From Lepisosteus oculatus (taxonomy: Eukaryota > Chordata > Actinopteri > Semionotiformes > Lepisosteidae): DNA of 64,000 nucleotides. The notes below the pieces were generated by a model. It was not told the origin of the DNA and ran no database searches. It was given only the letters and a program-made list of their open reading frames with translations. Positions 1-13,300 of this stretch are shown here, piece by piece. Position numbers and translations under genes: made by a program. Positions within the stretch are counted from its first letter, which is position 1; every line of letters starts with the position of its first letter. The stretch lies in NCBI RefSeq assembly GCF_040954835.1, contig NC_090711.1, forward strand, positions 6,765,501-6,829,500, read 5' to 3'.

Positions 1-1100
1 TTTGGGTATAGCTAGTGAAATGACGTTCACCAAGTCACTTACAAAACATCCTAAGAAAACCTATATAAAAGTACTATCAGAATGGAGTTTTCCTGATATA
101 CAAAAAGCTGCTAAACAGCTTTTTATCCAGCAGAGAAATTGCTTTGAGCAAAGTATGCTGTCGAATTAGGTTTGTGTATGAACAGATATGAACAATTATT
201 ACCTAAATTAATAATAGTATTTCAGAAAATGCGTTGTACTATTAAGCAGCGTTTTGTCAACAGAAGAACTGTTTAATTTAAGGAAAATTGAAGATTCCCT
301 CAAGCAGTTCGGCTGCGGCAGTCACTGATGCGTCTAAAAAAACGGGTTTGGTTTGCATAATTAAATGTTTCAGTTTCTTAAAAATCAAATGCTTCTTCAA
401 TACAGTTGTCGGTATGCATGCAGATCCAAATTTTTCATTTATAAAGACAAACCTTAACCCACTAAAAATATCTCTTGAAAATAAATTCTAAATGAGTGAA
501 GTTTCAAGAGGCACTGAAGGACAAAACAAAACATGTCAGAATTTAGACACTTGGAAAAGAGGTCAATTTACTCATCGATGATTAGAAGCATGAATAAAAC
601 CTGCTGGATGGTGGCTCTGCAGGATCGTGCATGACTATCAGTGGTCTACGGCTTTAAAATGCATGGACTTGTTTACATCTCAGTCTCCAGGACCAGAAGC
701 CCTCCACCAGCATAGAACAACACCAGCATTAACTGAGGACACGGACAAGCAAATTTCTTAACACGACAATGATTTCAGATGAACAGTAGGTACCATGTAT
801 AAAAGCTAAATACAGCTCTAAGAAAAATATTCATCAATGTTCATCAACTTTTCTGCATTTCCACACAAAGATAACATTGATATCATAAAACCAACGTGAT
901 GTCCACAAATATTTGGCAGCCGGACAAAATACTGCAATTATTTCTTACTTATGTGATATGAACAAGAGTAGTAGTGTCAGCTTAAACAAGAAATAAAGTT
1001 CGTTTTTTTTTCTGCCTCAGAAATGGGGAAATCCAAACCTAGGAAGCACATTTGCAATTAAAAAAAAAGCCTACTCCATTTTACAGGATCCTGACTTTTA
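1..1100. other. AT-rich non-coding DNA, no gene recognised
   Basis: No reading frame here resembles a known protein and no convincing splice signals frame an exon. The sequence is AT-rich. Plus-strand AATAAA hexamers occur at 593-598 and 992-997, so it could be the 3' UTR or downstream flank of a gene lying to the left, but nothing confirms this. The rab5if transcript, coming from the right on the minus strand, probably ends near the right edge of this block. Confidence 0.4.
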
Positions 1101-1131
1101 ATAACTCTACATTGATCTACAAATTCCAACA

Positions 1132-1137
1132 TTTATT
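1132..1137 (-). terminator. rab5if: candidate rab5if poly(A) signal
   Basis: The plus strand reads TTTATT, which is AATAAA on the rab5if strand. It is the first canonical hexamer I find downstream of the stop codon at 2050-2052 and implies a 3' UTR of about 0.9 kb. An ATTAAA variant closer to the stop (1652-1657) is an alternative. Assignment is by position only. Confidence 0.4.
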
Positions 1138-2049
1138 TTTCTAAAATTTATGGAATGACAACACTGGACAAGAGAACAAGTACCAACTGGAGAAACAGTG
1201 CACATATCCCCCAATGCCTGCAGGTGTCACTAATGCCAAGGGGACCTTGGCTGACTCAACCCCACTCAGTCCTTTCCATGTCCTGGCAATTGTGCTGATG
1301 GGGACATGATCCAAGCTTCAACTTGCAATGCTAGGGCCTCCGGGCTCAACCAGCAGTCTATAGGGGCACCTTTACTGACTAAGACTCTTGGAAGCCCCTT
1401 ACATTTGTATCTGAGTGTTTGAAACAACAACACATGGTTTAACACAATTCCAAAGGGGATTATTTCAACCTTAAAAAAACATTTTACACCTGAATCTCCC
1501 CAACTAGAGTGATCCTGCCTCCAGTATATATTGTGTAATAAAGTGTCTGCTTCTATGCCCACATTAACCAAACGGTTTAGAATAGCATCAGAATACCTTT
1601 GGTCAAGTTCTGCAAATTAAACAACAAAATAACAATATACAAACAAATCAGTTTAATACATTTTCTTTTGTTAAGATGAAAATTGTACAGATATTTTACA
1701 GACTCGTTTAAATTAAAATCTATGGACATCCGATTTGATCAAGGAGCTACTTGAGGAAAGCATTATATAAAACAACTACAACTGTGTTTGATACAATGCT
1801 ATTTGTTTATATAAAAAAATTAATCCATGGCTTTTTGGAAAATGTTCAGGATGTAAAGTGTTAGCTTAAAAAACCTGCTGCACAATCTCAGCCTGTGAAG
1901 GCCATTGTCAAATACTCATAATCCACTCCCTCCTGAATGATCATGTGTTATATTGGTAAAAAAACACCTTGGACTTCAAAGTTCTTATTACGTTTCACAT
2001 GAACTAAGATGTTCCATCTTGTCTTTCCGCAAAAGAGATTCGTGTTTCT

Positions 2050-4516
2050 TCAATCATAGTGTATAGCTGTGTAGAATATGATCCAAACAACCTGCAATAT
2101 GAATGGGAAAGAATTACCTAATCACCTTTTCACCATACATTTATGTATAAGTTCAGTACTTGTTTTGCTCGTTTAATTATGGAGAAAGCATATTCCTGCA
2201 GAATTAACCAGCCTGTATTCATGCAAACTGGAAGCATCTTACTGCAACACTGCGACTCAGCTATATACAGATCTAAGTAAATAATGTATTATTTGAACAT
2301 TAAATGATTAAATAATAAAAAAAACAAATCAAATCAGTCTCATACCAGCACATGAAACAGCCACAATATATAATTTCAGTAGGATACCATTAAAAATAAT
2401 TGCATGTCTGTAGCTATTCCTGACTCGATTATATCAATTTATATGCACAGTTTAACATAGTGGCTTAACATTCGTGACCCATTCAGTTACCCCTTCCATA
2501 ATTTATTATTTTATACGCTCTGTCAAGCGACAGTGTTGCACGGTGTTAAGAATTTTGTAATATGATTCAAAACATCTGGACACGGATGATTCTGGACTTG
2601 TAATTTCCTTGACCAGTACTCCAGCTCAGCAGGGTTTGGGGTTGCACTTTCAGGTGCTGGTGCTGGTGTCCCATATCTGCTCCAGGCCCTTTTTAATTCA
2701 ATGTAAGCTTAATTATTTTAAATTGGCCAGTTAGGTTTTACCTTGATATCGTTAATAATAACTATTAACACTTTTTTTAAAAGACTATCAGTTTAGTATA
2801 TCCAGCTATGCAGATTTGTCATAAAAAACAAGACATTGATGGATATTACTGATGTGTTCTGTCACTCACATTACATAAACGTTTAATGAACTAAGCTATC
2901 CAGGTCCGGATAATTCAATCTGTAGGTCTGCATTAAGGAGAGGAGATATACACCAGTGCCTAATTGTGCATTTCAACAGAATAACCCTCTTGGAATTATA
3001 ACATTTTTGCTCCTTCAATTTTGAAACACAGGATATCAGAGTTTTAAATACCAGGAAGAGTGCGAACGAGGTCATGAAGCCCTCTTTAGTTAGTTCCCAT
3101 GTTCCTCCATACTCTTCTTCGTCAATCTGTTGAAAGCTGCTGAAGTAGATATAAAGGAGTCCAGCATTGATGATGCAGAATCTGAGAACACAACAATAAG
3201 CACAAATGTAACTGATATGGATGAATACACCTTTTATTTGCCCTTCCAAAAACAATGCCCTGAACATAAGCAGCCACTACATGTAAAGGAATTCCTTCGA
3301 AGCCACGTGTTTAACTTTACATTGTTGTTGTTGCTTGACTTTTTCAGGACTGGTTTGTAAAACAGTTTGCATTTTTAAAAGGGAGACAAATGCACTATAT
3401 GCAGAGCTGATACAGGTAAGGAAAGAACAGAAAGGTGTGAATGAGAAACTAGGTACAGACCAGGTTGCAAAGTTGTGACTCACATTGCGATACCCAAAAA
3501 TCCTTTTAGAGGTGCAATTCCCCAAATGACCCCTAAAATCACTGCAATGATCTGCCGAAACCAGTAAATCACATCTAAAAATTCATCCTGCAAAAAAGGA
3601 AGGGAAAAAAAGATTAATTTTCAGTAAAATAAGTGGTTTGCATGCTCTTCAACAGATAAAGGTATCGCACACATGAACACTTTGAACTCAAACACGTACA
3701 CTACAGGGATGGTTAACCTAGGAAAGGGAACAAACTGTCATCCCAGGAAACAATCATCTTGGGATGATTCCAAAACAGGCCAAATGTGTTCTTAAGAAAA
3801 TATGATTTTAGAACATGTTTCAATTTTGAAATAATAACGGGATAGTGCAAAGCCAAGTATAAATATATTCCTGCTTCTGAAAACAGATCACCTCACCACC
3901 AAGGAAAGGTACGACTTAGAGTAAAAATGAAAGAAACGTCATTAAATGAACCATGTAGCTTATTGTGCCAAATGATATCGTCCATCGTTAACGACAGATT
4001 GGGAACTGTTTCACATGATTGATTGTGTTGGTAACAAGGCGACCATATTAGGGCTCACGATATGGGAACACTGACTACTTTACTGGAGGTGTCACTATCC
4101 TACTCTGTAAAAAATGATGCCGTCTTACTTTCTGATAATACGCTTACGTATCTGCAAATATTTAAACAATTTTCTTCTAAATGCGTGTTTTACACGTTAC
4201 AGAAATTACTACAGGAAAAAAAGAGCTATGGAAAACCACGGTCCTGCTCTTATTTGAAGATCAACTCCAGTCGGACGTGGGCACGACTGACACCAGTCAA
4301 CCCTAACCCTTTCAGATCCTGAGCCACTGAAAACATTTGAAAACTAAAAGTTATCCGAAGCACCGCACCACAGAAACCTACGCACCACCGATCCCCAATA
4401 AACCAAACCTTTTCCTCCCACACGGCGTTGCTCTTGAAAGCTTTACTCCATGCAGACTGCTTTATCCCCCCATTGGCGAGATGAACTTCTTCTTTCCTTC
4501 TTGCACTGCTCGTCAT
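2050..4516 (-). CDS. rab5if: Rab5-interacting factor / TMCO1 partner OPTI (RAB5IF, C20orf24, RCAF1)
   Basis: Four coding exons on the minus strand: 4409-4516, 3484-3587, 3052-3181 and 2050-2091. All junctions are GT-AG and the frame closes at 384 nt (127 aa plus stop); human is 129 aa. The ATG at 4514-4516 begins MTSSARRKEE, matching the basic N-terminus of the family. Later exons carry DEFLDVIYWFRQIIAV, the signature QIDEEEYGGTWELTKEGF and the C-terminus WIIFYTAIHYD, all near-identical to human. Three hydrophobic helices lie at about residues 45-62, 66-83 and 103-121. In mammals this small multipass protein of the ER (and reportedly mitochondrial inner membrane) is the obligate partner of the TMCO1 insertase in the multipass translocon, and has been described as a respirasome assembly factor. 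The Rab5 link is the original naming basis. The gene is divergent from zhx3. Identity is sure; the cellular role is taken from orthologues. Confidence 0.96.
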
Positions 4517-4739
4517 TCTCCGCGACGCCAACCGAGAGACTTGAGGGCACCTTTTGTACTGCCGAGCTGCACACTTCTTAAGTAACAGAGACGGTTTTAC
4601 TGGAGCTGGACGACACCCAAAGTCTGGGCTTCTTAAAAAAAAACCTGAAGGATTCAAGCTCTCTTTCTTTAAACAGTCAAGAGGCTTCTTGCTTTGATTG
4701 AATCTGACAAATTGATACAAGCACTGCTGACTCCACAGA

Positions 4740-4860
4740 TTGAATTGTGCACTCCGTGGGGATCTGACGCAGGCGCACTAGGAAATGACCCTTTGCTCTA
4801 AACCAATCAGCTCATGCGACGTTCCTGATGGCAGCCAATAAAAATAGGTTTTCCGTGTCA
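4740..4860 (-). promoter_or_regulatory. rab5if: rab5if proximal promoter with two CCAAT boxes
   Basis: Just upstream of the first coding exon there is no TATA box in an obvious position, but two CCAAT pentamers occur at 4803-4807 and 4835-4839, 32 bp apart. CCAAT boxes bind NF-Y in either orientation, and spacing near three helical turns is typical of paired functional sites. The transcription start was not determined. Calling this the promoter is inference from position and motif. Confidence 0.5.
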
Positions 4861-7000
4861 TCAACATAACCGTAGTGGATGAGAGAAGATTGACTATTTA
4901 AATCCAGCCAAAAATAAAGAGCGCCATCTGGTGTTGGGGGACTGTCTGTGTCGCCTTTTAAAGGTTCATAGTTTTGAGGATAAGATCAACATAAAGAATA
5001 TGTTGCTCGGCTGATAATATTGTCCCGATGTTTGCGTATTTTGAATATTTTAAGTGACTTCATATTAAGGGACAGGTCAACCCCATGAAATATTGATCCA
5101 GCGTGTCTGCCTTGATACTGCATCCACTGAAATGTTATCTGCAGTTTCTATTTTCCTTTCCTATTATACACAATAAAACCCTGGTTCCCAGTACAGGTTT
5201 TCTTTTCTGTTAATAATTAGTGCCATACAGTCCCTTTAATCGATCTGCTTCTTCTGTTCAGGTTTTGGTTTTTTGTTTCAACTCTTTGGTTTCAATACTT
5301 CAAAGATAACGAGCAATTTCAGAATACAGAACGTTAAGCAGTCTTTTTAATAATTAAGAGTTTGTTCGCTTGTTTCTGAAATAATTTTAATGGAACTTTA
5401 ATGTATGATGAATAGACACAGGTAAAAATCACAAAGTATCATACACCCACTCAATTATGGTCAAATTTCTTCCAGCACCTCCGAATGAGAGAAGTTCTGA
5501 AACCCAGGAATTGGCATCAGCATGTAAAATAAATAATTTTGGGCTGTATTTACCTGGTTCTGGGGTCTACGTAGCTGTATTTCTAGTTTGAAACACAGTC
5601 TCACCTTATCTTTACAGAATACGTCTTGTTTTAGGGATGAAGAAACGACCGATTACATTCTCTTTTCGAACGGTTTACCTTGTTATTCCACCGTGTTGTA
5701 ATCATCTGGGACACGAAATCACAGCTATCTTTAAAAGAAAATCACACCAACCTCAATATTCCCCACATGTTCCAGTGCGTCACATTTTCAAGCTAGAATA
5801 GACACAAAGCAGTAAGTGGACGTATTTTAGAATCGGGTGACTCAGGTGCCAATTTATTTATTTTTGCTGTTCTTTTATTCCTGATCGCAGCATAAAGAAG
5901 ATGACCCCCCCAAATCGGCGCACTTAAAATGAAGGGTGTGCTTTTGAAAACTACGCAGAGAAAGCCAAGTACAGTACTCTATTTTTTCCTACTCCTATGA
6001 TAAATCCTTGTATTTCAAAAGCGCAGTCTTTGCCGCCGCCTTCAGCAGCGTCACTCTGGGAGTTCCCAAAACGTGGGTGGGAGGTCTTTTCGAGAGTTTA
6101 GGGCTTCCTATTTCCAAGGGAACTATCAAGAGCTGATTGATGAGGTTACTTTCCTGACTTCAGTGCGGCACAATAGCCTATCGGTTTCGCGCGTTTCCTA
6201 ACTTTGAACTGCAACAATAACAGATAAGGATCTTGTAACAACACTGTCTGATTTAAGGCGTTTTTCAACTTTTTTTCCACCCAGATTGATTCCTGAACAT
6301 TTGGTAGTTAATACGTTTATTTCTTTTAATATGTAGATACTCTATGGGTGGCTTTACTTTTTCCATTGTTCGAAGTATCACTGCTGTAATTTAAAAGTAC
6401 ACATTATCTTTATAGCGTCCTAAAGAAAATTGTCTCCTAATGTATGAGAGTATCCCAACATATCGTGTACGACTCGTTGCTCTCCGTGCCTTTGGAAGTT
6501 CAATGCTTATTCTCATTGTTGTAACGGTCCCTCTGTAGTGCTGAATAATGTACAGCGGACCGTGGTTGTCATGACAGGCATAAAAAATTAAATGATTTCA
6601 ATTTTTCAATTCAATTTCAATTCAAGCTCTATTGTCCCCTCGGGGAAATTTGTTTTACGGCACAGTCAAACCCAACGCAATGACAAATAAACATCACCAA
6701 AAGGAAAGAGAATACAGTAGTGTTACAGGAGATAAGAAGCAAGAGCCAAGGTAGTTACTTTGCATTGTTTAAGAGTGTAATTGCAGTGAGAATGAAAGAT
6801 TTTCCGAGTCTGATGAATGAAAGGAGAGGTCCATATTTCAGAAACAGTGATGTTAGTGCATAGGATTCTGCTACCTGTATTGTTTTTACTTGATGCACCA
6901 CCCCATGCAAATTATATTAAACTCTTTTTTTCAGTCCCTTTCTCTGAAAACTTTTTTTTCTGCCTCTCTGCCAACGAGCCAGTACAGAAGAGTAGCCAGC
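4861..7000. other. intergenic DNA between rab5if and the presumed zhx3 5' end
   Basis: About 2.1 kb without recognisable coding sequence. It separates two divergently transcribed genes and probably holds regulatory DNA for both. The only internal structure I can name is a short retroposon-tail-like segment at 6598-6700, listed separately. Confidence 0.45.
6598..6700. repeat. interspersed-repeat fragment (fish retroposon tail type)
   Basis: The stretch contains TATTGTCCCCTCGGGGAAAT followed by TTTGTTTTACGGCACAG. This resembles a 3'-tail sequence that recurs in many fish genomes next to non-LTR retroposon copies. Low-complexity TTCAATTTCAATTCAA runs precede it. The family is recognised by eye only and the boundaries are approximate. 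Confidence 0.3.
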
Positions 7001-7019
7001 TCTCGCCGATCAGTGTTTT

Positions 7020-7340
7020 TTTTTTGCTGGTGGGTGACGCTGTACGATCACGTGTTCCTGGGTACGTCGTATTTTCTTTTCCCTTCTCGTTTCTGCTCAG
7101 ATCGATCCGAAATAAACAAGGTCTACGGGGCAATTGTACGTCGCCGTGGTCAGTTTCGGGTTTACCTCACACCCTGCGCCACCGAGGAAAGAGGTTGGCC
7201 AACCCCCCCCTATCCTGCCCCATCACCATTGACACCGGCCGGGACCCCCCGATCTCGTCTTATGTGTATTTATTTATATATTTAAAAAAAACACACACTT
7301 CCAGCTATTTTTTTTATTTTCCAGCTCGATCTACCGAAAG
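7020..7340 (+). promoter_or_regulatory. zhx3: candidate zhx3 promoter / first non-coding exon
   Basis: A locally CpG-containing block ends in a strong splice donor, CCGAAAG|GTAAGC, at 7340/7341. The zhx3 coding exon begins with a 5' UTR acceptor at 15351/15352, so at least one upstream non-coding exon must exist, and this is the best-looking donor in the preceding 8 kb. Similar 5' UTR exons far from the coding exon are usual for ZHX genes. The transcription start and true exon limits are not visible. Confidence 0.35.
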
Positions 7341-10300
7341 GTAAGCGTGCCTTTTTGATTCGTTTTCTTCCGAGGAAATCCGAGGGAGTTTTTACCCGTT
7401 CCGAAGTTGCGCTGCCAGTACTTGTGTTATTTACCTATAACAGCGCCAGGCAGCCTTACAGCAGCTCGGCAGCGCCAGTGTCTAAAATGGCGACAGAAGG
7501 TGGGGGGCGCTGACTCAAGACTTCGGCAGCTATTTTGTTGTTATGTGTGTGTGTGCGTGCGCCACAGCAACGTGCCAGGGTTTCACTCCACTCTTGTAAA
7601 AGCTGGAGCAAAACGCGAAGCCCACGACCCAACGCGGGCTCTCTTTCTGTTATCAGGAAGGATTCACGCATCTCAGTATTGCAGGCTTTGCGCCCTCGTA
7701 CACTGCTGACTTAAACTAACTGGAGTTACAGTACCTCCTATCTTAAGCGCTGCCTCATGTATATATACATAGGATAACATTGTAGCGCCCGCATCTGAAG
7801 TCTTGTTGCTGTCACTAGCCTGTGAATTATTGCTACGAGCCGCTAGTTTGGCTGAGATTTAGGACGCCTGAAATATATGTAGAGATTGGTCATCCGCGTT
7901 TGATGGAGCTATAGAAAATGCTCTTTGCATATTATGACCCAAACTTTTCCTGTAAATGAAGATTTTCCCTCTACTGATTCATTCCAGTTTTCATGAACCT
8001 TTTTTTTTAAAAAAAAACGTTGAATTGGTGTATTTTGAATTTCCGCAACATGTTTACAAATATTTTAGATTTTGAATGTATGTATGAGACCGTTTTCATT
8101 GGCCAAAAGTGAATGCGTAAAAAACAATTTTAACAGGGACTGGCTTTTGAGAGTGATAGCCTTTTAAGTGGCTTTATCTTGCCTTTTCGTGGTTTACATT
8201 AGGAACTGCAGGGAAATGTTCACTGTGCTGTGAAAGTGAAGTTTAGCGAGGCCTGACTGAAATATGTTAGTACTTCCACGGATACTCTGCTTCTTACTAA
8301 CTTTCAGTATAATCAGAAAGATACAAAGCAGAACAATATATTAAAAAGCAATTTTTGTAAATAAAGTCCCATTTTCCCCGATGTTTCCTTTCATTAAAAT
8401 ATTTAAAGCAAAACTGTCTTCTAGATCATTTACTGTAGGCCTACACAACACTTAATTTAAGGCAAAAAGAAATTCAGAAATAACTCATATGTGTACCAGT
8501 CAGTACTGAGTAAACTAAAAAAAATCTGAAAAAGCTCATATGGGACTTCTTTGTTTAGTTCTGATTTGGAAATTTGAAATTCGAGTACAGTTATGCAACA
8601 GAAACATCTGATATGTATTTAAACCTACTGATTAAAAAAAAAGGCATGGTTCTTTTTGTACCAGGACCTTGATGAAATGCAGTTTGAAAATCGGTCTGTG
8701 TGATGGGTTGAGAATTTACCTCTTAGGTTTCACTAATTAACCTCCCAGGAGTTAGTCTGTTTTTACAACAAGCCATAACTTTGTCTGAATCCAGTCTAAG
8801 AACCAGTCTGGTCCTGACCCAAATAAAACCAGATTAATAAGAACATAAGAAAGTTAACAAGCAAGATATGTTTCCATTGCTGTTTACAAAAGTCCTAGGG
8901 CAGTTCATCCCAGTCCACTTCAATCCCTTCCTCAGCCTAAAGAGCAGAGCTACATCCTAAATACTGTAAGTTTGGCCAATGCGATTGATGATCTGTCCAC
9001 GCGCCAGCAAGATCTTAATTGCAATGAGTTGTGAGTTCTACAGGGTTACATTAGAACTCCTTAATGTGTTGGGCTCAAACACGAGACCCCAGTGTCTCTG
9101 ATCCTAGGTGCCTCGGTCCATACTGGGAGTTAGAAAAGTTTGCTGTCTCATATGTATCTGCAAAAGCAAAAGGAGACTCCCTCTGTTCTCATGCAAAAAG
9201 TAAAACATAAAGCCACATGGCCAGAGTTGTTGGCTAAGCACCAGTGCTACATCAGCTCCCATTATTGATTTATAAAACAAGGTCAAGTTGTTTGCCTTTT
9301 CTGAACTGTAATAGTAGGACAACATTTCTGTGTAAAATCCTGCCAGTTTTGGTAATTCCCCAAGGGAATTATAATGTTTTAATTGATCTCTTATGCGTAG
9401 CTGTAGCTGCAGTGTATCTCTCATGGCACACAGTTTATCACTGGAGGAATGCATGATTGAAGCAAATAGTCTCCACCCCACACCACTTGGCCACTGGTAA
9501 TCTGCAGCTCAGCTAAACAACCCTAATTTCTAAACTTCTTAAACTACACAAGGAAGACAGAGTCCGGTACATTTTAGTACAGTACGTGTTTTTAAAATCC
9601 CCAAGATCCTCTGGGCTTTATGTGTTTGTTAAGGCTCTATTTTTACTGGTTGATTGACATGCCAATATAAATAAAACAAATAGATGAGACGCAATCTCTC
9701 TGAGGCTGAAACTGCAAATGCAAAATGACAATATGAAGTTCACATCTCAAGGATGCTGGAATGCTGTGTTGTTTTTAGCATTTTGCTCTGCAGTCGCCAG
9801 CAGTATTCACAGCACAATCCCCCAAGAACGTCTCATGCATTCAATTTTCCCATGGCTAGCTTTTTACATTAGCTGTAAAGCGTTAATGAAAAAGTATTTT
9901 ATCAGTAAGAGAAGGTATTTTAAAAAAAATAATTGAGCCTTTTTTAGTTTAAAAATGTTGTTTTTAACCTCGCCCTTCTGCTGCATATGCTGCATAATCA
10001 ATAGATCTCAGGCTCTCCTGTTACAAGGCAGGATATGTGAAGATGCTGAAATTTGTCATTGGAAATTATAGGTTTTAAAAGTAAATAAAACAAGCTCTCC
10101 TGTGCTTTCTCTTTTTTATCTGTAGGAGCCGGCAAAGCTTTGTGTGTTTGGAGGCTAGGATGTCAGCCATTTTAGATTAGACGGCACAGAGTAGGGTGCC
10201 ATCTTTTTTTTTTTAAAGAGTTTAACATCTGAATTGCTGGTGAGCAGTCAGTGATTTGGCATTGCAAATTGTAGAAAATGTAATTTAAGGTTTGTTTGTT

Positions 10301-13300
10301 TTTTAAATAAAATAAAGAACTTAAAAAGTGTGAAGTAAAATCTATAATTAGAAACATGAAATATTGAAGGCCTAACAGAGCTCTTTTGTGCATTATTATT
10401 TGCTTGTATCATACAAAACCCCCTGGTGTGTTATTTTTGAAATGTGGCAGTAGGGTAGCCTGTGTAAGAGGCGGACAAAGAATTACTTTTTTGACTAGCT
10501 GGTCAGCAATACACAAATAGAAAGTGCAAGGCTGGAGTCTGGTAAGTGTAGGAGGTTGTCCAAAAACCACACCTCGAAACACATATCACACAGCATGGAA
10601 ATAGGAGTATCGCAGGACATGCTTGCCATAGCAGTGCAGAAAAACAAGGCTCAGAGCGACTTGGTGGGGGTGGGTTGTCTGTGTGGTGAGGGTTGCCATG
10701 GCAATGTTAACACATCAGTAGCACTGCATGCCTCTCCCTGCGGACCGGGCCGGACCTGCAGTGCGAGCTGCCAGACAACATCTGGAGCTCCGCAGCACAT
10801 TGCAGAAATCACAGCACAGGACAGACCCTGCAGCACTGAAGAGAGAATAACGACCCGCATGTTTAAATTATACTCTTGTAAAGAGTTCCAATTTACCACC
10901 CAGGAAAAAAAAGTTAAAAAAAAACTGGGCCTGAAACCGCATGAAATAACTAGTAGGCTTAAGTGTTCTTAAACTGACATTTTAATAGGCCTTCAAACAT
11001 TATATTAAAACAGAACTGCACGGGAGAATAAATGTATGCATTGCACCATTGTCAGAGGTCTTTTACACAATATAAGTTTATAAAACCTATCTGAAGAACA
11101 TTATTTGCATTTTCACGGCTATGTACAGTTTTTGTATTAACCATTTTATCCCAGTTCACTGATACTTAAGTTTGCATCCCAGCAGCAGTATTTTGTTTAG
11201 GTGTAAATCACATTGTCTTTAAGGGAGGCATATGTATGACCATAAGGCCTCTAGTGCAATCATTGTCTTAATAATGAGCCATTAAAGCAAGTGTTAGAAA
11301 GAGCAGCGTGCAACTTTATTAGCGAAGTACTTTGCATAGAAAATGACATTAGTCGTTGCTTATGTGTATCTGTGAAGTTGGCAGTGTTGAGTTTATCGTC
11401 GGCGTGATCACTGAAGAACTGATGTATCGGAATATGGTGAATACATTGTTGAGATTCTTGTGTTCTTCCTTGTGGACGTGTTCAGAGATTGAAATTCTGG
11501 TGGTCGAGGAGGCGGCGGAGGGAGAGTATGTACACGTACACACTCGTGTGTGTTCGTGCCTTTGGGAGGCAGGAGGTGCGGAGTGCGAGTACGAAATGGC
11601 ACAAACACCTCATTTCTGCCTACGTGGGTATTCACATCCTCCCCCTCCCCAAACACACACCCATCCCAACCTAACTGCCCTGCTTCAGGACCCCCCACAC
11701 ACACGCTTCCCAGCAGCTCCTTTGTCTGAGTCACGTGACCCCAGAGTCTTGGCAGGCGTGTGCCCCCTCACGCAGAACAGAGTGGCAGCCTGCTACAGGG
11801 CGCCTCTCCCTCAGACAGAACACAGTGTCCCCAACCCTCTGGGGCATTTACTCTCCATTGCGGTTAACCCCTTCTGCAGGGCCTGCTGTCCTCCTATCTC
11901 TTCTTCTTCTCCTTAGCTTGCGCCGCGTTAAACCAAGTGCTTGAATTCACTATTGGCAGTCATGCTCGCAGGTGGGAGTGCTGCTGAGATCCGGGAAAGA
12001 TCTGTGAAGTTTTCACTGAGCTGCAGGAGCTTGTAATTGTGTTGGGACCTACAGTATTTTGTGCCGTTAGGTGAGGTGCTGTGTAGTATAAAAATGAATT
12101 CCTTTCTATACTTAGCTGTGAACGTGTGGGGGACGTGAAGATTCACATTCTCATTTCCGATTTCAAACGTTAACATTTTTTTCTAAAAAAAGTACGTTTT
12201 TGGGTTGTGGGAGCCCTAAAAAAGGTAGCCATGTGTTTAAGCCAACATGCTGGGTTCTGTCACAGCTGGAGGAGATCCTGGATCTGTTAGCCATGGTCTA
12301 CCACATGGGCGTATTTCAAGTACACAGTGCACGACAATACTCTGCTCCTAATCATGTTCCAGTCATCATAACGTCATTTAATGTGTGACCCATATTTCTG
12401 AATATTGGGGTGCACGGTGATGTGATTGCAGCACTGTAGCCTCACAGCTCCCGGTACCCAGGTTCGATTCTGGCTTAAGGCGCGTGTCTGTGTGGAGTTT
12501 GCACGTTCTCCATGTGCTCCTGTTTCCTACCACCTCCCCGTCATACACTGCTTGGTTCAGATGGGATGTCCAGAATAGTCCACCTTGGTTCTGAGATGGG
12601 CGGGGGTCCTATCCAGAGTGGGAGTAGGTGAGAGTGTTCCCAGTCCTTACTTGCACTCTAAGCAAGTGTGACGCAGGACACCAGAGCTTCACCCGAGTGG
12701 ATTACTGAATATGGTGGGTTGGACTTTTTAATGTTTAGCCATGAAAGACCATTTATTAAAATTTCAAGCACTGTATATTCTTCCAATCTAAGACTTGCCT
12801 CCATTCTAAAATGTTATGTACTTTTAACATTATTGTCATAAATATATTAAGATTAGTTTACTTGTTGATCTGAACAAGTTGTAACCCCTTTTCTTGAGCT
12901 GGGTATCATTTATTACATCACCAGTTGTGAAAATTCTGGAGGAATTAACTTCTCCAAAAGGCCTAGTGAAATAGATTTTGTGTCTCGCTAATATTTTGGA
13001 ATTTCCTGTATAACTCTGTTGAAAGTGCTTAGTGACTAATGGGGGAGTAGGCCTATTTGTGTCTTACATGACGTAGCACAGAAATTGGAAACTATCTCTA
13101 TACAATGTTTGGAATGGAAAATTTCCTTTGGGGGCAGAGCAGAAGAAATGAATCTAAAAAGGATCGAAGTGCATTACGGGAGAGCTGTAGTCAGATGCAC
13201 AACTTCTTCTGACCTTCTAGATATTACTGGGTTTAAATACGCACAGAATATAATTCTCTAAATTGCTAGCTCGTGGTGTGGAAAACGAGCGATTGAGTGA

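Noticed and set aside
6817-7344. 175-residue open frame and overlapping frames near 7 kb
   Set aside because: Low-complexity composition from T-runs and C-runs, several overlapping frames of similar length, no resemblance to a known protein; better explained as promoter or 5' UTR DNA.
8838-8900. ATAAGAACATAAGAAAGTTAACAA-like repeat piece
   Set aside because: Reminiscent of a repeat common in some non-teleost fishes, but too short and diverged to delimit or name.
11356-11916. 186-residue open frame on the plus strand
   Set aside because: Composition is driven by CA/TG- and CCCC-rich DNA, several overlapping frames on both strands, no recognisable domain or splice context.
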